Assembly (NCBI GenBank): GCA_024405635.1
Contig: JAKSOL010000002.1
Location: 153,458-217,457, forward strand
Length of the DNA stretch: 64,000 nt
Reading direction: 5' to 3'
Origin: Salinivirgaceae bacterium
GTDB lineage: Bacteria; Bacteroidota; Bacteroidia; Bacteroidales; SZUA-534
The notes beneath the pieces were generated by a model. It had not been told where the DNA came from and did no database searches. It saw only the letters and a program-made list of their open reading frames with translations. Each line of letters begins with the position of its first letter. Positions within the stretch are counted from its first letter, which is position 1. Positions 9,324-18,649 of this stretch are shown here, in pieces. Made by a program: the position numbers and the translations under genes.

Positions 9324-9653
9324 ATATTTTTTGTATTATATTGTTATTCAGTGTGATGCTTGTTTGTGATTTCTCTCTTAAAGCGGCTTGCAAGTTAACT
9401 AAAAAATGGCACGGGACTAGTCAAGTTATTAACATGCGCAGAATGTCTAAATTTTTAATAATTGAGCCTATTCGCATTTGTGTGCACTGTAAATCAATTT
9501 GTTACATAACTACTGCGTTGAACTCATGGCTTGCTAATGAAAATCTTTTTTCTACAAAAATGAGTGATTGGCTACTGTGTTTTTTTTAAATGTGCTAACT
9601 GATTGATTTATTGCTTTGATGATAACATTATTTGGGTAACTTTGTTGCGTAAT
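9324..9653. other. Intergenic region between parA and tRNA-Ala, 330 bp
   Basis: The region lies between the divergent parA and the tRNA gene. It contains the clear tRNA promoter at 9615-9644. No parS palindrome, DnaA boxes or convincing protein gene was found; long reading frames through it are continuations of shadow frames from parA. Confidence 0.5.
9615..9644 (+). promoter_or_regulatory. Bacteroidetes-type promoter of tRNA-Ala
   Basis: TTTG (9615-9618), 18 nt, then TAACTTTG (9637-9644) matches the Bacteroidetes sigma-A consensus (-33 TTTG, -7 TAnnTTTG). The tRNA 5' end follows 10 nt later, as expected for a short leader. Confidence 0.8.
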
Positions 9654-9727
<74 letters not shown>

Positions 9728-9730
9728 CAA

Positions 9731-9764
9731 AAAAGCAACTATCCAATGCTGAATAGTTGCTTTT
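9731..9764. terminator. Bidirectional terminator between tRNA-Ala and mnmA
   Basis: Inverted repeat AAAAGCAACTAT (9731-9742) / ATAGTTGCTTTT (9753-9764), loop 10 nt, then a T run. It can end the tRNA transcript on the plus strand and mnmA on the minus strand. Confidence 0.85.
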
Positions 9765-9788
9765 TTTGTTATAGTTTGTATGTGTGGG

Positions 9789-10868
9789 TTAATCAATAAA
9801 ACCTCCGCCTAATAAAACTTCATTGTCGTAAAATACTGCTGATTGCCCAGGAGTTACCGAGTCGATTGGGTTGTCAAAGGTTATTTTTATTTTGTCGCCA
9901 ATGGGCTCAAGCGTGGCACTCCCACCGCTGCTACGATAACGTATTCGCACCATGGCTTTTATTGGTTTTGCATTGGGTTGCATTTTCATAAAGTTGCAAT
10001 TTGAAACAACAACGATGTTGCTTAGCAGGTCGTCTTTTGTTCCTAAAGTAACTTCGTTTGTTGCGGCATTGATGTGGGTAACGTACATGGGCTGACCAAG
10101 TGCTATTTGTAGCCCCTTGCGTTGCCCAATAGTGTAGTTCGGAAATCCTTTGTGCTGTCCAAGTACTTTTCCTTGCTTATCAATATAGTTGCCTGGCTTA
10201 ATGGTTAAATATTCTGGAGAGTTGTTGTTCAAAAAGTTCCGATAATCATTATCGGGGACAAAACATATTTCTTGCGATTCTCGTTTTTTCGACAATTTTA
10301 TGTAGCCACGGTCGGCTGCCATTTGGCGCACTTCAAGTTTAGTAAAATCGCCAAGCGGAAATAGTGTTCGTTTAAGGTTTTCTTGCGATAGTCTCCACAA
10401 GAAATATGATTGGTCTTTGGTTAAGTCTTTGCCTTTACGTATGAAGTAGCGCCCGTCTTCGCAACCTATTTTTGCATAGTGACCAGTTGCAATGTAGTTG
10501 CAACCTAGTTCATCGGCCTTGTCAATAAGTGCGCCCCACTTGATGAATTCGTTGCACACGACGCAAGGATTTGGAGTGCGCCCTTTTAAATATTCGCTTA
10601 CAAAATTGCTTATAACGGTTTCTTTAAACAATTCTCTGATGTCAAGAATCTGATGCTCAAAACCTAAGTCGGTTGCAATTTTTTTTGCTTCAAAAATTGA
10701 ATCTACTGAGCAGCAGCCAGTTTCGTGTTCCATGCATGCTTTTGATATGCTGTCCCATGAGCGAAAAGTAACACCCACCAATTCGTACCCTTGCTCAATA
10801 AGCAACATGGCGGCCACTGTGCTATCAATGCCACCACTCATAGCCATCAGTACTTTTCCTTTGCTCAT
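9789..10868 (-). CDS. mnmA: tRNA-specific 2-thiouridylase
   Basis: 359 residues. The PP-loop is SGGIDS (residues 11-16), the catalytic Cys102 sits in TPNPCVVCN, and the second Cys202 in SQEICFVPD. Other family marks are ATGHYAK and FPNYTIGQRKGL. It thiolates U34 of tRNA Lys/Glu/Gln using sulfur relayed to the catalytic cysteines. The window also encodes tRNA-Gln(TTG), a typical substrate. A pair of cysteines (GCCS, about residues 51-54) is an extra feature of this copy. The gene is convergent with tRNA-Ala; no operon partner is seen. Confidence 0.95.
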   Translation of the reverse strand: MSKGKVLMAMSGGIDSTVAAMLLIEQGYELVGVTFRSWDSISKACMEHETGCCSVDSIFEAKKIATDLGFEHQILDIRELFKETVISNFVSEYLKGRTPNPCVVCNEFIKWGALIDKADELGCNYIATGHYAKIGCEDGRYFIRKGKDLTKDQSYFLWRLSQENLKRTLFPLGDFTKLEVRQMAADRGYIKLSKKRESQEICFVPDNDYRNFLNNNSPEYLTIKPGNYIDKQGKVLGQHKGFPNYTIGQRKGLQIALGQPMYVTHINAATNEVTLGTKDDLLSNIVVVSNCNFMKMQPNAKPIKAMVRIRYRSSGGSATLEPIGDKIKITFDNPIDSVTPGQSAVFYDNEVLLGGGFID

Positions 10869-10995
10869 GTTTTATTAGTAAAAAAGAGAGGTTCAACGTA
10901 TGTTCGGTGCGCAAAAATATCAATTTCACAACAATTTATTCGTTTGGTATTAAAAATGGAAAAAGTGCAACTTGCTGTCAGTGAACTTAACGTTG

Positions 10996-11883
10996 TTAAC
11001 TCACGTTGCGCATTCTGAATTTGAGAGGAGTTGATCCCGTTTCTTTTTTAAAGCACTTGATAAAGTAGTTTGTGTCGGTAAATCCAATCTCGGTTGCAAT
11101 ATCAGCAATGGCCATGTTGGTTTCGCGCAAAAGTCTGCGGGCTGTTTGTATGCGTATTTGTATCAAGTATATTGACGGCGATGAGCCTACTGCCTTTTTG
11201 AAAATGCGCTGAAAGTTTCGCACCGACATGTTCGACATTTCGGCCAACTGTTCAAGGTATATTTTTGAATTGTGGTTGTATTCGAGGTAGCTTATAACTT
11301 TGCCGATGCGCATAAGGGCTTGAGCTTCAGTGGTTTCAAGCTGCGAGTAGTGGCGCGATAGTAGTACAATTAGTTCTTCAAGTCGGTTTGCTATTATTAT
11401 TTCGTAGCCTTCGTGCTTGCTGTTTTGTTCAAGAATCATGGTGTTAACCACATATTCAATTTTTGCCATATCGGCACGCTCAATGTGTAGTCGGTTTTTA
11501 AAGTGATGTTGTGTACGGTATTGTGGTTCAAGAAAAAAAAGAGCCTTGTAGCCTTCCATCTGTTTTACGTTTTGCGAAATGTTCACACGGTGACTGTCGT
11601 ACATAATATTCACAATCTCAAGGTTTCCCGCATCTTTAAAGTAATGGTGTTGGTTTCCTTGCAGAACAAACGCATCGCCGGCCGACACCATATACTCGTT
11701 ATTGTCAATAACTTGCATGCCTTGCCCTCTTATAATAAGCACAATTTCGGTAAAGTCGTGGTAGTGCTCAATTTCGGTTAGGTCGGCAACGTGCGTAATG
11801 TTTTGCATGCGCTCAACCTTGCAAATGTGAATCGGGTAATTGTTTATGCCGAAATAGTCCGATCCGAGTGCTTTGGTTGGCAT
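10996..11883 (-). CDS. AraC family transcriptional regulator with cupin-like sensor
   Basis: 295 residues. The N-terminal half has the AraC-ligand beta-barrel pattern (EHYHDFTEIVLIIRGQG, then SAGDAFVLQGNQHHYF). The C-terminal half has two helix-turn-helices: YLEQLAEMSNMSVRNFQRIFKK, then AIADIATEIGFTDTNYFIKCFKKETGSTPLKFR. It is 31 nt downstream of ychF but probably has its own control. AraC proteins of this layout respond to sugars or other small molecules; the two VOC genes further upstream could be targets, but nothing in the sequence proves it. Confidence 0.93.
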   Translation of the reverse strand: MPTKALGSDYFGINNYPIHICKVERMQNITHVADLTEIEHYHDFTEIVLIIRGQGMQVIDNNEYMVSAGDAFVLQGNQHHYFKDAGNLEIVNIMYDSHRVNISQNVKQMEGYKALFFLEPQYRTQHHFKNRLHIERADMAKIEYVVNTMILEQNSKHEGYEIIIANRLEELIVLLSRHYSQLETTEAQALMRIGKVISYLEYNHNSKIYLEQLAEMSNMSVRNFQRIFKKAVGSSPSIYLIQIRIQTARRLLRETNMAIADIATEIGFTDTNYFIKCFKKETGSTPLKFRMRNVS

Positions 11884-11914
11884 GGTGGGAAAGTTGAACT
11901 AGTGGTTCTGCTTT

Positions 11915-13018
11915 TTACACGTTAAAGCGGAAGTGCATAATGTCGCCATCTTGTGGCTCGTAGTCTTTGCCTTCAACTCCAATTTTACCCGATTCGCGGC
12001 AAGCGGCCTCAGAACCAAGCTCAATGTAGTCGTCGTATTTAATAACCTCGGCGCGAATAAAGCCTTTCTCAAAATCGGTGTGAATAACGCCAGCGCATTG
12101 TGGTGCTTTCATTCCGTGGCGGAAAGTCCAAGCGCGAGTTTCGTCGGCTCCAGTTGTGAAGAAAGTGCGAAGGTTGAGTAGGTTGTAGGCTGATTTTATC
12201 AGTTTTGAAACGCCTGCTTCTTCAAGTCCAAGGTCGTTAAGGAACATTTGGCGTTCGTCGTAACTTTCAAGTTCGGCAATGTCGGCCTCAATGGCTGCAC
12301 CAATAATAAGCACTTCGGCGTGTTCGTCTTTCACTGCTTCTTTTAATGCTTCGGTGTATTTGTTTCCAGTTTTTACTGATGCCTCGTCAACGTTGCAAAC
12401 GTACATTACTGGTTTGTCGGTTAAAAGATTAAGGTCGCTTAGTAGTTCTTTTTTTACTGCAGCGTCAACGTCAACCACGCGGGCCGATTGTCCTTTAAGT
12501 AGCACGTCTTTATATTGAAGCAGCAATTCAAGTTGCTTTTGAGCTTTTTTGTCGTTGCCAACGCGAGCTATTTTTTCAACTTTGTTAATGCGGTTTTCAA
12601 TCGTTTCAAGGTCTTTTAGTTGTAGCTCAATGTCAATCACTTCTTTGTCGCGCACTGGGTCAATTGAGCCGTCAACGTGGGTAATGTTGTTGTCTTCAAA
12701 GCAACGCAACACGTGTATAATGGCATCGGTTTCGCGAATGTTTGCCAAGAATTTGTTGCCCAAGCCTTCGCCTTTGCTGGCACCTTTTACAAGTCCGGCA
12801 ATGTCCACAATTTCAATTGTGGTTGGAATGATGCGTTTTGGGTTGTCAATGGCAGCAAGTGCGTTTAGTCGTTCGTCGGGAACAGTTATCACTCCCAAGT
12901 TTGGCTCAATGGTGCAGAATGGAAAGTTTGCTGCTTGAGCTTTGGCGTTTGATAGACAATTGAAAAGTGTTGATTTGCCTACGTTTGGCAAACCTACTAT
13001 ACCGCATTGCAATGACAT
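11915..13018 (-). CDS. ychF: Redox-regulated ATPase/GTPase YchF (Obg family)
   Basis: 367 residues, standard length. The P-loop GLPNVGKST is at residues 9-17, with the G3 region ADIAGLVKGASKGEGLGNKFL (shown in part: DIAGLVKGASKGEG). A coiled-coil insertion covers roughly 130-205, with the NVDE nucleotide-base motif after it. The C-terminal TGS domain includes FRHGMKAPQCAGVIHTDFEKG. YchF binds ribosomes and hydrolyses ATP; in E. coli it affects oxidative-stress survival. A -7-like TACTTTTG lies on the minus strand at 13050-13043. Confidence 0.96.
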   Translation of the reverse strand: MSLQCGIVGLPNVGKSTLFNCLSNAKAQAANFPFCTIEPNLGVITVPDERLNALAAIDNPKRIIPTTIEIVDIAGLVKGASKGEGLGNKFLANIRETDAIIHVLRCFEDNNITHVDGSIDPVRDKEVIDIELQLKDLETIENRINKVEKIARVGNDKKAQKQLELLLQYKDVLLKGQSARVVDVDAAVKKELLSDLNLLTDKPVMYVCNVDEASVKTGNKYTEALKEAVKDEHAEVLIIGAAIEADIAELESYDERQMFLNDLGLEEAGVSKLIKSAYNLLNLRTFFTTGADETRAWTFRHGMKAPQCAGVIHTDFEKGFIRAEVIKYDDYIELGSEAACRESGKIGVEGKDYEPQDGDIMHFRFNV

Positions 13019-13141
13019 ATTCTCAAAATTTTAGTTAGGCCGCAAAAGTAAACTTTTCGTAATAGCTTTCTCGTATTTAGTAGTTCGATTTTTTTTCGAT
13101 GCTTGTATGTGGCGAGTTATTTGTAAGGCTCATTTCTGAGC

Positions 13142-13786
13142 TTACATGGCTGGCTTAATGTTAAGGTTTACGCCAAGCGACTGCTCGCAGTCAATAATAG
13201 TCCAACTGCCGCTAGGGTAAATGTGCTCAACTCGTTTTGGGTATCCGCGGTCAATTAGTTCATTTACAACTGAGTCGCGGCGATTGCCAACAGCAAAGCC
13301 TAAGTGGTGAACTCCGTATCCGTGCTCGCGAATAAATTCGTTGTATGTGTTTGGATTGTTGTCAAGAACTTGGTGCAACTCTATAATGAATCCTTGTGGT
13401 GCCATTATTGATGCAAGTTTAAGTCCGTACTTGTAGTTTTTGCCGTAGTACATTAAGTTGGGGTCGGTTGTTTCAACTGTTTGGAGTATGCGTATTTCTG
13501 GTATGGGTACGTTAAGTAGTTGTGACCATTCTTTGGCGGCAACTTCAATGTCTTCAACTATAATGGCAATTTGAATAAATCCGTTCAAATCCAAAGGGTT
13601 TTGCATTACTCCGCGATTTGGGTTTAGTTGCAGTTTTTGGTTTTGTGCTGCCCAAAGTTCTGGATTGGTAATTTGTAATGAGTCTGCAACATTATTATTT
13701 GTTTGTTGGGTTTGTGGTGCTTTTGATGTGCACGATGCCAATAGTATTGCGGCAAACACTCCTGTGGCTAATAGTATCTTTTTCAT
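13142..13786 (-). CDS. VOC-fold lipoprotein
   Basis: Start chosen at ATG 13786 (MKKILLATGVFAAIL), two codons inside a TTG alternative. The lipobox LASC gives a lipoprotein of about 195 mature residues. After a Gln/Asn-rich linker, a single vicinal-oxygen-chelate module follows: FIQIAIIVEDIEVAAKEWSQLL at its start and HGYGVHHLGFAVGN / YPSGSWTIID later. VOC proteins bind divalent metals and include glyoxalases and dioxygenases. Lipid anchoring is unusual for the fold. It is 32 nt downstream of a two-module VOC gene on the same strand, so the two probably act on related ligands. The substrate is unknown. Confidence 0.8.
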   Translation of the reverse strand: MKKILLATGVFAAILLASCTSKAPQTQQTNNNVADSLQITNPELWAAQNQKLQLNPNRGVMQNPLDLNGFIQIAIIVEDIEVAAKEWSQLLNVPIPEIRILQTVETTDPNLMYYGKNYKYGLKLASIMAPQGFIIELHQVLDNNPNTYNEFIREHGYGVHHLGFAVGNRRDSVVNELIDRGYPKRVEHIYPSGSWTIIDCEQSLGVNLNIKPAM

Positions 13787-13818
13787 TTTCAATAATTTAT
13801 TTGGAACTTAAAACTTAA

Positions 13819-14670
13819 TTATGCTTTTGCTTGTGGCGAATTTTGATCAATCATCATCAGTTCAACTTTGTTGCCATCTGGGTCGTGTATCCATGCTTGC
13901 CAGTTTAAATCTGCTGAAGTTTTTGGTTCTTGGTCAATTTCAACGCCAATTGATCGTAATCGTTCTACATCTTCAAGTAAGTTGTCGGTTTCGAGGCAAA
14001 TGTGTTGGAATCCGCGCGAATTCCAGCCTGTGTTTGGGTTTTCGCCTTTGCCGTTGGGTATGAGTTCCAAATATACACCGTCGGCCATTCGTACATAATG
14101 TAGCCAAGGTTCGCCTTTGTCGTTGTTTTGTATTCCAACGAGTTTCATTCCAAGTTTGTTGCAATAAAAGTCAAGCGATGCATCAATGTCTTTGCAAACA
14201 AAACAAGCGTGACCTATACCAACGTAGCCGTCGCGGCCGAATTGGTAAGGTTTTTCGTTGCTTTGCATTTGTACCGACTCGGGCGTGTATTCTTGCAGTT
14301 CAATTCCGTTGCCGTCGGGGTCGTAAAGCCATAGATTTTTACATCCGCTAGGTTCAAGTTGAGGTTCGGGCGATTTAATGTAGCCTTTGTCGTATATTTC
14401 TTGTAGTGTTTTGCGAATGTTGCCAACTGTAACGCATAAATGGTTGTATCCAGTTTTTTCAAAGTCGAAAGCATAGTCGCGGTCGTTTTGTCCGCCGTAA
14501 AAAAGTTCTAGAAAGTGACCTTTGCATATTTTTAGATAAATAATCCAAGGGTCGCCGTTTTCTTTGTGAAGTTCAAAAACTTTTTTCCATCCAAAAACGT
14601 TTTCAAAAAACGCTATGCTCTTGTCCATATCTAATGGGTTCAAGGCAATGTGAGCAATGTCTTTAATCAT
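13819..14670 (-). CDS. Two-domain VOC family protein (glyoxalase/extradiol dioxygenase fold)
   Basis: 283 cytosolic residues with two tandem VOC modules. Module 1 runs about 1-130: AHIALNPLDMDKSIAFFENVFGW, with FLELFYGG and GNGIELQEY. Module 2 runs about 148-275: GHACFVCKDIDASLDFYCNKLGMK, with YLELIPNG and GNKVELMM. The paired His...Glu metal ligands typical of the fold are visible in both (H7/E132-type; H153/E273-type, approximate). Members degrade methylglyoxal, open aromatic rings or isomerise sugars; nothing here picks one. It is co-directional with the VOC lipoprotein. Confidence 0.85.
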   Translation of the reverse strand: MIKDIAHIALNPLDMDKSIAFFENVFGWKKVFELHKENGDPWIIYLKICKGHFLELFYGGQNDRDYAFDFEKTGYNHLCVTVGNIRKTLQEIYDKGYIKSPEPQLEPSGCKNLWLYDPDGNGIELQEYTPESVQMQSNEKPYQFGRDGYVGIGHACFVCKDIDASLDFYCNKLGMKLVGIQNNDKGEPWLHYVRMADGVYLELIPNGKGENPNTGWNSRGFQHICLETDNLLEDVERLRSIGVEIDQEPKTSADLNWQAWIHDPDGNKVELMMIDQNSPQAKA

Positions 14671-14755
14671 GTTTGGTTATATTAATGTTTGGTGTTTGCT
14701 AAGTTAGTGTTTGTGGTAAAATATCAGCATTGTTTTATAGTGCGATTGTTTGACT

Positions 14756-15568
14756 TTATTCTTCCACTTTCAAATTGTTGATGGTTTGCAACATGGCAGC
14801 GTGCAATAGTCCGTTGCTAACAATGGTTTCTTTTCCGCTATAAAACAGGTCGCTTTCGTTTCCGCAAAAATCCGACACCAGTCCGCCTGCTTGTTTTAAA
14901 ATGATGCTTGCAGCGGCAACGTCCCAAGGTCCAATTAAAGCTTCTATCCGGGCCTCGAATCTGCCAGCAGCAACGTAGCAAATTTCAGCGGCAGCCGAGC
15001 CGAGCACTCGCAGTGTGGCAACGTTTCCGTATAGGCGATTTATGATTGGCACAATAAAATTGCGGTAGCGGTCGGCATCGTAGGTAAAGCCAAGTTCAAT
15101 GGCTGCATTGTTAAGCTCGCACACTCGACTTACATTTATTTCTTGCCCGTTTAGGTATGCTTTTGAGTATTTGTTTGCCCAAAAAAGTTCGTTTCGGCAG
15201 CATTCGTAAACCACACCAAGCAACATTTCTGTTTTGTTGCGCAAACCAATGCTAACGCAAAAAGGTGCGTTGTTGTGAATAAAATTTGTTGTCCCGTCAA
15301 GAGGATCTACCACCCAACAATAAGGCTCGCCGTTCATGTGAGTGCCACTCTCTTCGGCAATAAAACCTGCTTGTGGCAAAAGTTTGTGCAACTGCGCCAC
15401 AATCATCTTTTCCGATTCTTTGTCAACGTAACTCACGTAGTCGTGCGACCGTTTTTGTTCAACCTTATTTAGGTCAAATTTTTTGCGTTCGTTAGTTAAA
15501 AAACTTCCAGCCTCAAGTGCCAATTTTTTAACTTGTTCGGTTAGTGCGTTTAATTCTTGTTCGTTCAT
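14756..15568 (-). CDS. suhB: Inositol monophosphatase family phosphatase
   Basis: 270 residues with all Mg2+-binding blocks: EESGT (about 95-99), DPLDGTTNFIH (about 112-122) and GPWDVAAASIILKQAGG near the C-terminus. The family hydrolyses inositol phosphates, 3'-phosphoadenosine or fructose-1,6-bisphosphate. The name suhB marks the family, not a proven substrate; CysQ-like 3'(2'),5'-bisphosphate activity is an alternative. It stands alone, divergent from the TlpA-like gene at 15812. Confidence 0.85.
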   Translation of the reverse strand: MNEQELNALTEQVKKLALEAGSFLTNERKKFDLNKVEQKRSHDYVSYVDKESEKMIVAQLHKLLPQAGFIAEESGTHMNGEPYCWVVDPLDGTTNFIHNNAPFCVSIGLRNKTEMLLGVVYECCRNELFWANKYSKAYLNGQEINVSRVCELNNAAIELGFTYDADRYRNFIVPIINRLYGNVATLRVLGSAAAEICYVAAGRFEARIEALIGPWDVAAASIILKQAGGLVSDFCGNESDLFYSGKETIVSNGLLHAAMLQTINNLKVEE

Positions 15569-15705
15569 CGGTAAGTTCTTTTTTGGGTTATGCTAATGCG
15601 GTTTTGCATTGGTGTAAAGGTATGTGCCGATTGGTATTTTGTGGCATGCAGTTTTCAATTCTTTTTAACGGTTTCAGGGTGTCGGTTTTCATTGCAGAAT
15701 TATTG

Positions 15706-15713
15706 TAAATTTG
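15706..15713 (+). promoter_or_regulatory. Candidate -7 element upstream of the tlpA-lpxH run
   Basis: TAAATTTG fits TAnnTTTG. The -33 region has only a T-rich stretch (15686-15689) at roughly the right spacing, so this is tentative. It would give a 5' leader of about 90 nt ahead of the ATG at 15812. Confidence 0.4.
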
Positions 15714-15811
15714 CGTGATTTTTAGAAAAGAAAATCAAGAGATTGAGCAGTTGTATTACTGCGTAAAGTGTTGTTTTATAGATAAATAAACGATTGGTAG
15801 ATTTGCCGATT

Positions 15812-16996
15812 ATGAAAAACAGAAAAATATTGATTGGTGCCATAACAATGGCATTTGCGTGTAGCGCTTGTTCCGATTCAGTAACCGTGCCCGACAAAAT
15901 TTCGGTGTCGGGAACAATTAGTGGAGCTCAAGGTAAATACCTTAAGGTTATCGATATGACCAAAATGGGTTTTGCTCCCGATTCAATTCAACTTGATGCT
16001 AATGGCAGTTTTGCTTTTGAATTGCAAACATCAGAGCCCAAAGACTACGTTTTATACATTAATACCGACAACTGCTTGCGCATTGTGCCATGTGCAAACG
16101 ATACTTTGAAACTTACAGTTCAATATCCCGATTTGGTGCAAACATACAAAGTGTGGGGTAGTGCTGAGTCGGAGCGATTGAGCGGACTAATGAAGTTGCA
16201 CTATGCTGCAAATTACGCACTCGACACATTAAACGCCTTCTACATGGCTCATCAACTCGACCGTAAATTGCCGCAAATTGTTAGCGATATAACACGCAAG
16301 TCCGATTCAATTCTGAAAGCCGACCGTGCTGCTCACGAGAACTTTATTAAAACCCGACCAGGATCGTTGGCAAGTTATGTTGCATTGTCGTCAAAGTTGG
16401 GCGTGCGCACCAATCTGTTTAATATTCAAGACGATTTTGAATTGTTTGAAATGGTTGATACTGCGTTGTTTAACCGATTTGATACAACTGCAATCACCAT
16501 AATGTTGCGCCAATATGTGCAAAAAGCACGCGCGGCAATGCGTATGCAACCAAAAGCAAAAACTGCGGTTGCAGTAGGCGATACTTTGCCCGACATCGCA
16601 TTGTCAAACCCTTATGGCGATACCATTCGTCTTTCAAAATTTGCAGGCGATGTGGTGCTCGTTCATTTTTGGGGAAGTTGGTGCCGTCCTTGCCGTCAAG
16701 AGAATATTGAACTTCGTCGTGTTTTTGGTCGATACCGTTCACGTGGATTCCAAATTTATTCCATTGCACTTGAGCGTAGCCTCGACGATTGGAAAAACTG
16801 CATTCGCGAAGACCGTATGTATTGGATAAACCATGTTAGCGAACTGAATTACATGGACAGCAAAGTGGCTAAACAATTGGGTATTACATCAATTCCTGCC
16901 AATATTCTTATCGATGGAAATCGTGTAGTGCTTGCAACAAACCTTAATCCCGATCAGCTCCGTACAAAACTTGACGAGGTGATGCGCAAAAGATAA
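15812..16996 (+). CDS. TlpA/ResA-like thiol-disulfide oxidoreductase (lipoprotein)
   Basis: 394 residues from the ATG at 15812; a frame six codons longer exists but spoils the signal. The lipobox is CSAC in FACSACSDS. About residues 30-130 form a beta-rich DUF4369-like domain, then a helical stretch. A thioredoxin domain from about 255 carries WGSWCRPCRQE, with redox cysteines 291 and 294, and a cis-Pro segment GITSIPANILID. It acts in the periplasm reducing or oxidising disulfides. It is 12 nt before lpxH and probably co-transcribed. Such DUF4369-thioredoxin proteins are abundant in Bacteroidota, with variable substrates. Confidence 0.88.
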   Translation: MKNRKILIGAITMAFACSACSDSVTVPDKISVSGTISGAQGKYLKVIDMTKMGFAPDSIQLDANGSFAFELQTSEPKDYVLYINTDNCLRIVPCANDTLKLTVQYPDLVQTYKVWGSAESERLSGLMKLHYAANYALDTLNAFYMAHQLDRKLPQIVSDITRKSDSILKADRAAHENFIKTRPGSLASYVALSSKLGVRTNLFNIQDDFELFEMVDTALFNRFDTTAITIMLRQYVQKARAAMRMQPKAKTAVAVGDTLPDIALSNPYGDTIRLSKFAGDVVLVHFWGSWCRPCRQENIELRRVFGRYRSRGFQIYSIALERSLDDWKNCIREDRMYWINHVSELNYMDSKVAKQLGITSIPANILIDGNRVVLATNLNPDQLRTKLDEVMRKR

Positions 16997-17008
16997 AATC
17001 AAGCGTAA

Positions 17009-17809
17009 ATGCCAAATAGTCAGAAGAAAATATACTTTGCATCTGATGCACATTTGGGCTATCCAAATTTGCACGAAGCTCGATGGCGCGAGGATGTTTT
17101 TGTTGCGTGGCTCGATAGTATAAAGTCTGATGCCGCTGAACTTTATTTGGTTGGCGACATTTTCGATTTCTGGTTTGAATATAAGTCGGTGGTTCCAAAA
17201 GGCTTTGTTCGCTTGCTGGGTAAACTAGCCGAATTTGTCGATAGTGGTATTCCTGTTCACTTTTTTACTGGCAATCACGACGTTTGGGCATTTAGCTATT
17301 TGCACGATGAAATAGGTTGCACTTTGCACTTTGGTCCTGTTGAAGCCGAACTTATGGGTAAACGATTTTTAATTGCTCATGGCGATGGCTTAGGTCCCGA
17401 TACTTGGTCGTATAAACTGCTAAAACGATTGTTTACCAGTAAGTTTTTGCAATTTATGTTTGCGTGTTTGCATCCCAATTGGGCAATGTGGTTTGGGCAT
17501 AAATGGTCAAATCATAGCCGTGGCCGCAAAGGTTTAGCTCCATTCCCTTATAAAGGCGACGACCAAGAATATACCTACGTTTACTCAATGCAAGTGCTTG
17601 AACAAAAGTCAATTGACTATTTTGTGTACGGCCATCGACATTTAATGATTCAAAAAAACTTGCCAAACAAATCGAACTACATTGTGCTGGGCGATTGGGT
17701 TTACAACTTCTCGTATGGAGTGTTTGATGGACAAACCTTTGAGTTGAAAACTATTCAAAATGAAATGATTGAAAAATATAAAGCAAAACAAAAAACGGAA
17801 TTACTATGA
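17009..17809 (+). CDS. lpxH: UDP-2,3-diacylglucosamine diphosphatase
   Basis: 266 residues of the calcineurin-like metallophosphoesterase fold. The metal motifs are SDAHLG (Asp13, His15), GDIFDFWFE, GNHDVW, HGDGLG and YGHRH. It cleaves the pyrophosphate of UDP-2,3-diacylglucosamine to lipid X in lipid A synthesis at the inner-membrane face. lpxK, a later step of the same pathway, lies 3 kb downstream on the same strand. Its TGA overlaps the ATG of the following lipoprotein by four bases (ATGA), which shows translational coupling. Confidence 0.92.
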   Translation: MPNSQKKIYFASDAHLGYPNLHEARWREDVFVAWLDSIKSDAAELYLVGDIFDFWFEYKSVVPKGFVRLLGKLAEFVDSGIPVHFFTGNHDVWAFSYLHDEIGCTLHFGPVEAELMGKRFLIAHGDGLGPDTWSYKLLKRLFTSKFLQFMFACLHPNWAMWFGHKWSNHSRGRKGLAPFPYKGDDQEYTYVYSMQVLEQKSIDYFVYGHRHLMIQKNLPNKSNYIVLGDWVYNFSYGVFDGQTFELKTIQNEMIEKYKAKQKTELL

Positions 17810-18645
17810 AAACAAAACAGGTTTTAAAAATGCTAGCTATTGTAGCTGTAGCCTCGTCGGTTATGGCATCGTGCACTAGCGATAGCAAAAAAAATCAAGC
17901 ATCGGCCGAAATGAAAATTGAAATGGCTGAAGCGCAATTGGGGGCGAATAAGGCATACAAAATTCCAACTCCAATTGATTTGTTTATACGCATGCAGAGC
18001 CTTAAGGTCAAATTCAATACCGATTTGCTAAACCCTGTTGCCAATGTTAATATTTACGAAACCCAACTTCAAAAATCGATGAATTTGGGTGTGTATGCAG
18101 CCGACCTTGCTTATGCTAGTTTGCTTGGCGACTCGCAAAACGCTGAACAATATATTGGTGTGGTAATGAAACTTGCTACATCGCTCAACCTTATGGAGGG
18201 AATGAACAAAACTCTTGTTGAACGCATAAACGCAAACATTAACGAAAGCGACTCTCTATTAGCCATTAGCAGCGATTCATATCAAGACGTAATCAATTTT
18301 ATTGAAGATAACGGACTTACCGACGTTCAGTGCATGGTGGTGGCTGGCGCGTGGATTGAGAGCCTTTATCTCTGCTTCCGTTCAGTAGGAAATATAGCTG
18401 TATCGCCTGAAATTGAAGAAGTGGTGGCCGACCAACAAGTTCTGCTCGAAAACTTATCGGAGTTGCTCGATGCAAACCAATCGGCTCCAAATGTTGCTAA
18501 AGTTGCCGAGTACATTGCACAAATTCAATCGGAGTACGATGTTCTTTACGACAACGATGGCCGCCCAATGACTCAACAGCAATTAGTTGCCATTGTGAAT
18601 GTTATTACCGATGTTAGAAACAATATCAGCACCTTAAAAGATTAG
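17806..18645 (+). CDS. Lipoprotein, paralogue of the one at 40544
   Basis: 279 residues with lipobox VMASC; the mature part is almost all helical. I do not recognise a named family. It aligns along its length with the lipoprotein at 40544-41467. Shared marks are (S/T)PI(E/D) near the start, LNLGVY/MNLGVYAADLAY, KLATSLNLM/KNLANALRI, a W(L/I)E(G/S)(M/L)YL motif, then an (A/G)DQ(Q/K)(V/L)(L)... segment and a closing I..I..EY. It overlaps lpxH by 4 bp and is 4 nt before a secreted-protein gene, the same gene order as at 40544-41914. Envelope location is clear; function is unknown. Confidence 0.75.
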   Translation: MKTKQVLKMLAIVAVASSVMASCTSDSKKNQASAEMKIEMAEAQLGANKAYKIPTPIDLFIRMQSLKVKFNTDLLNPVANVNIYETQLQKSMNLGVYAADLAYASLLGDSQNAEQYIGVVMKLATSLNLMEGMNKTLVERINANINESDSLLAISSDSYQDVINFIEDNGLTDVQCMVVAGAWIESLYLCFRSVGNIAVSPEIEEVVADQQVLLENLSELLDANQSAPNVAKVAEYIAQIQSEYDVLYDNDGRPMTQQQLVAIVNVITDVRNNISTLKD

Positions 18646-18649
18646 CAAA

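Noticed and set aside
8990..9589. 199-codon plus-strand frame across the parA start and upstream region
   Set aside because: Most of it is antisense to parA; no recognisable domain, and it would collide with the promoter of tRNA-Ala.
9324..9653. Replication origin or parS site near parAB
   Set aside because: No cluster of DnaA boxes and no GTTnCACGTGAAAC-like palindrome could be found by eye.
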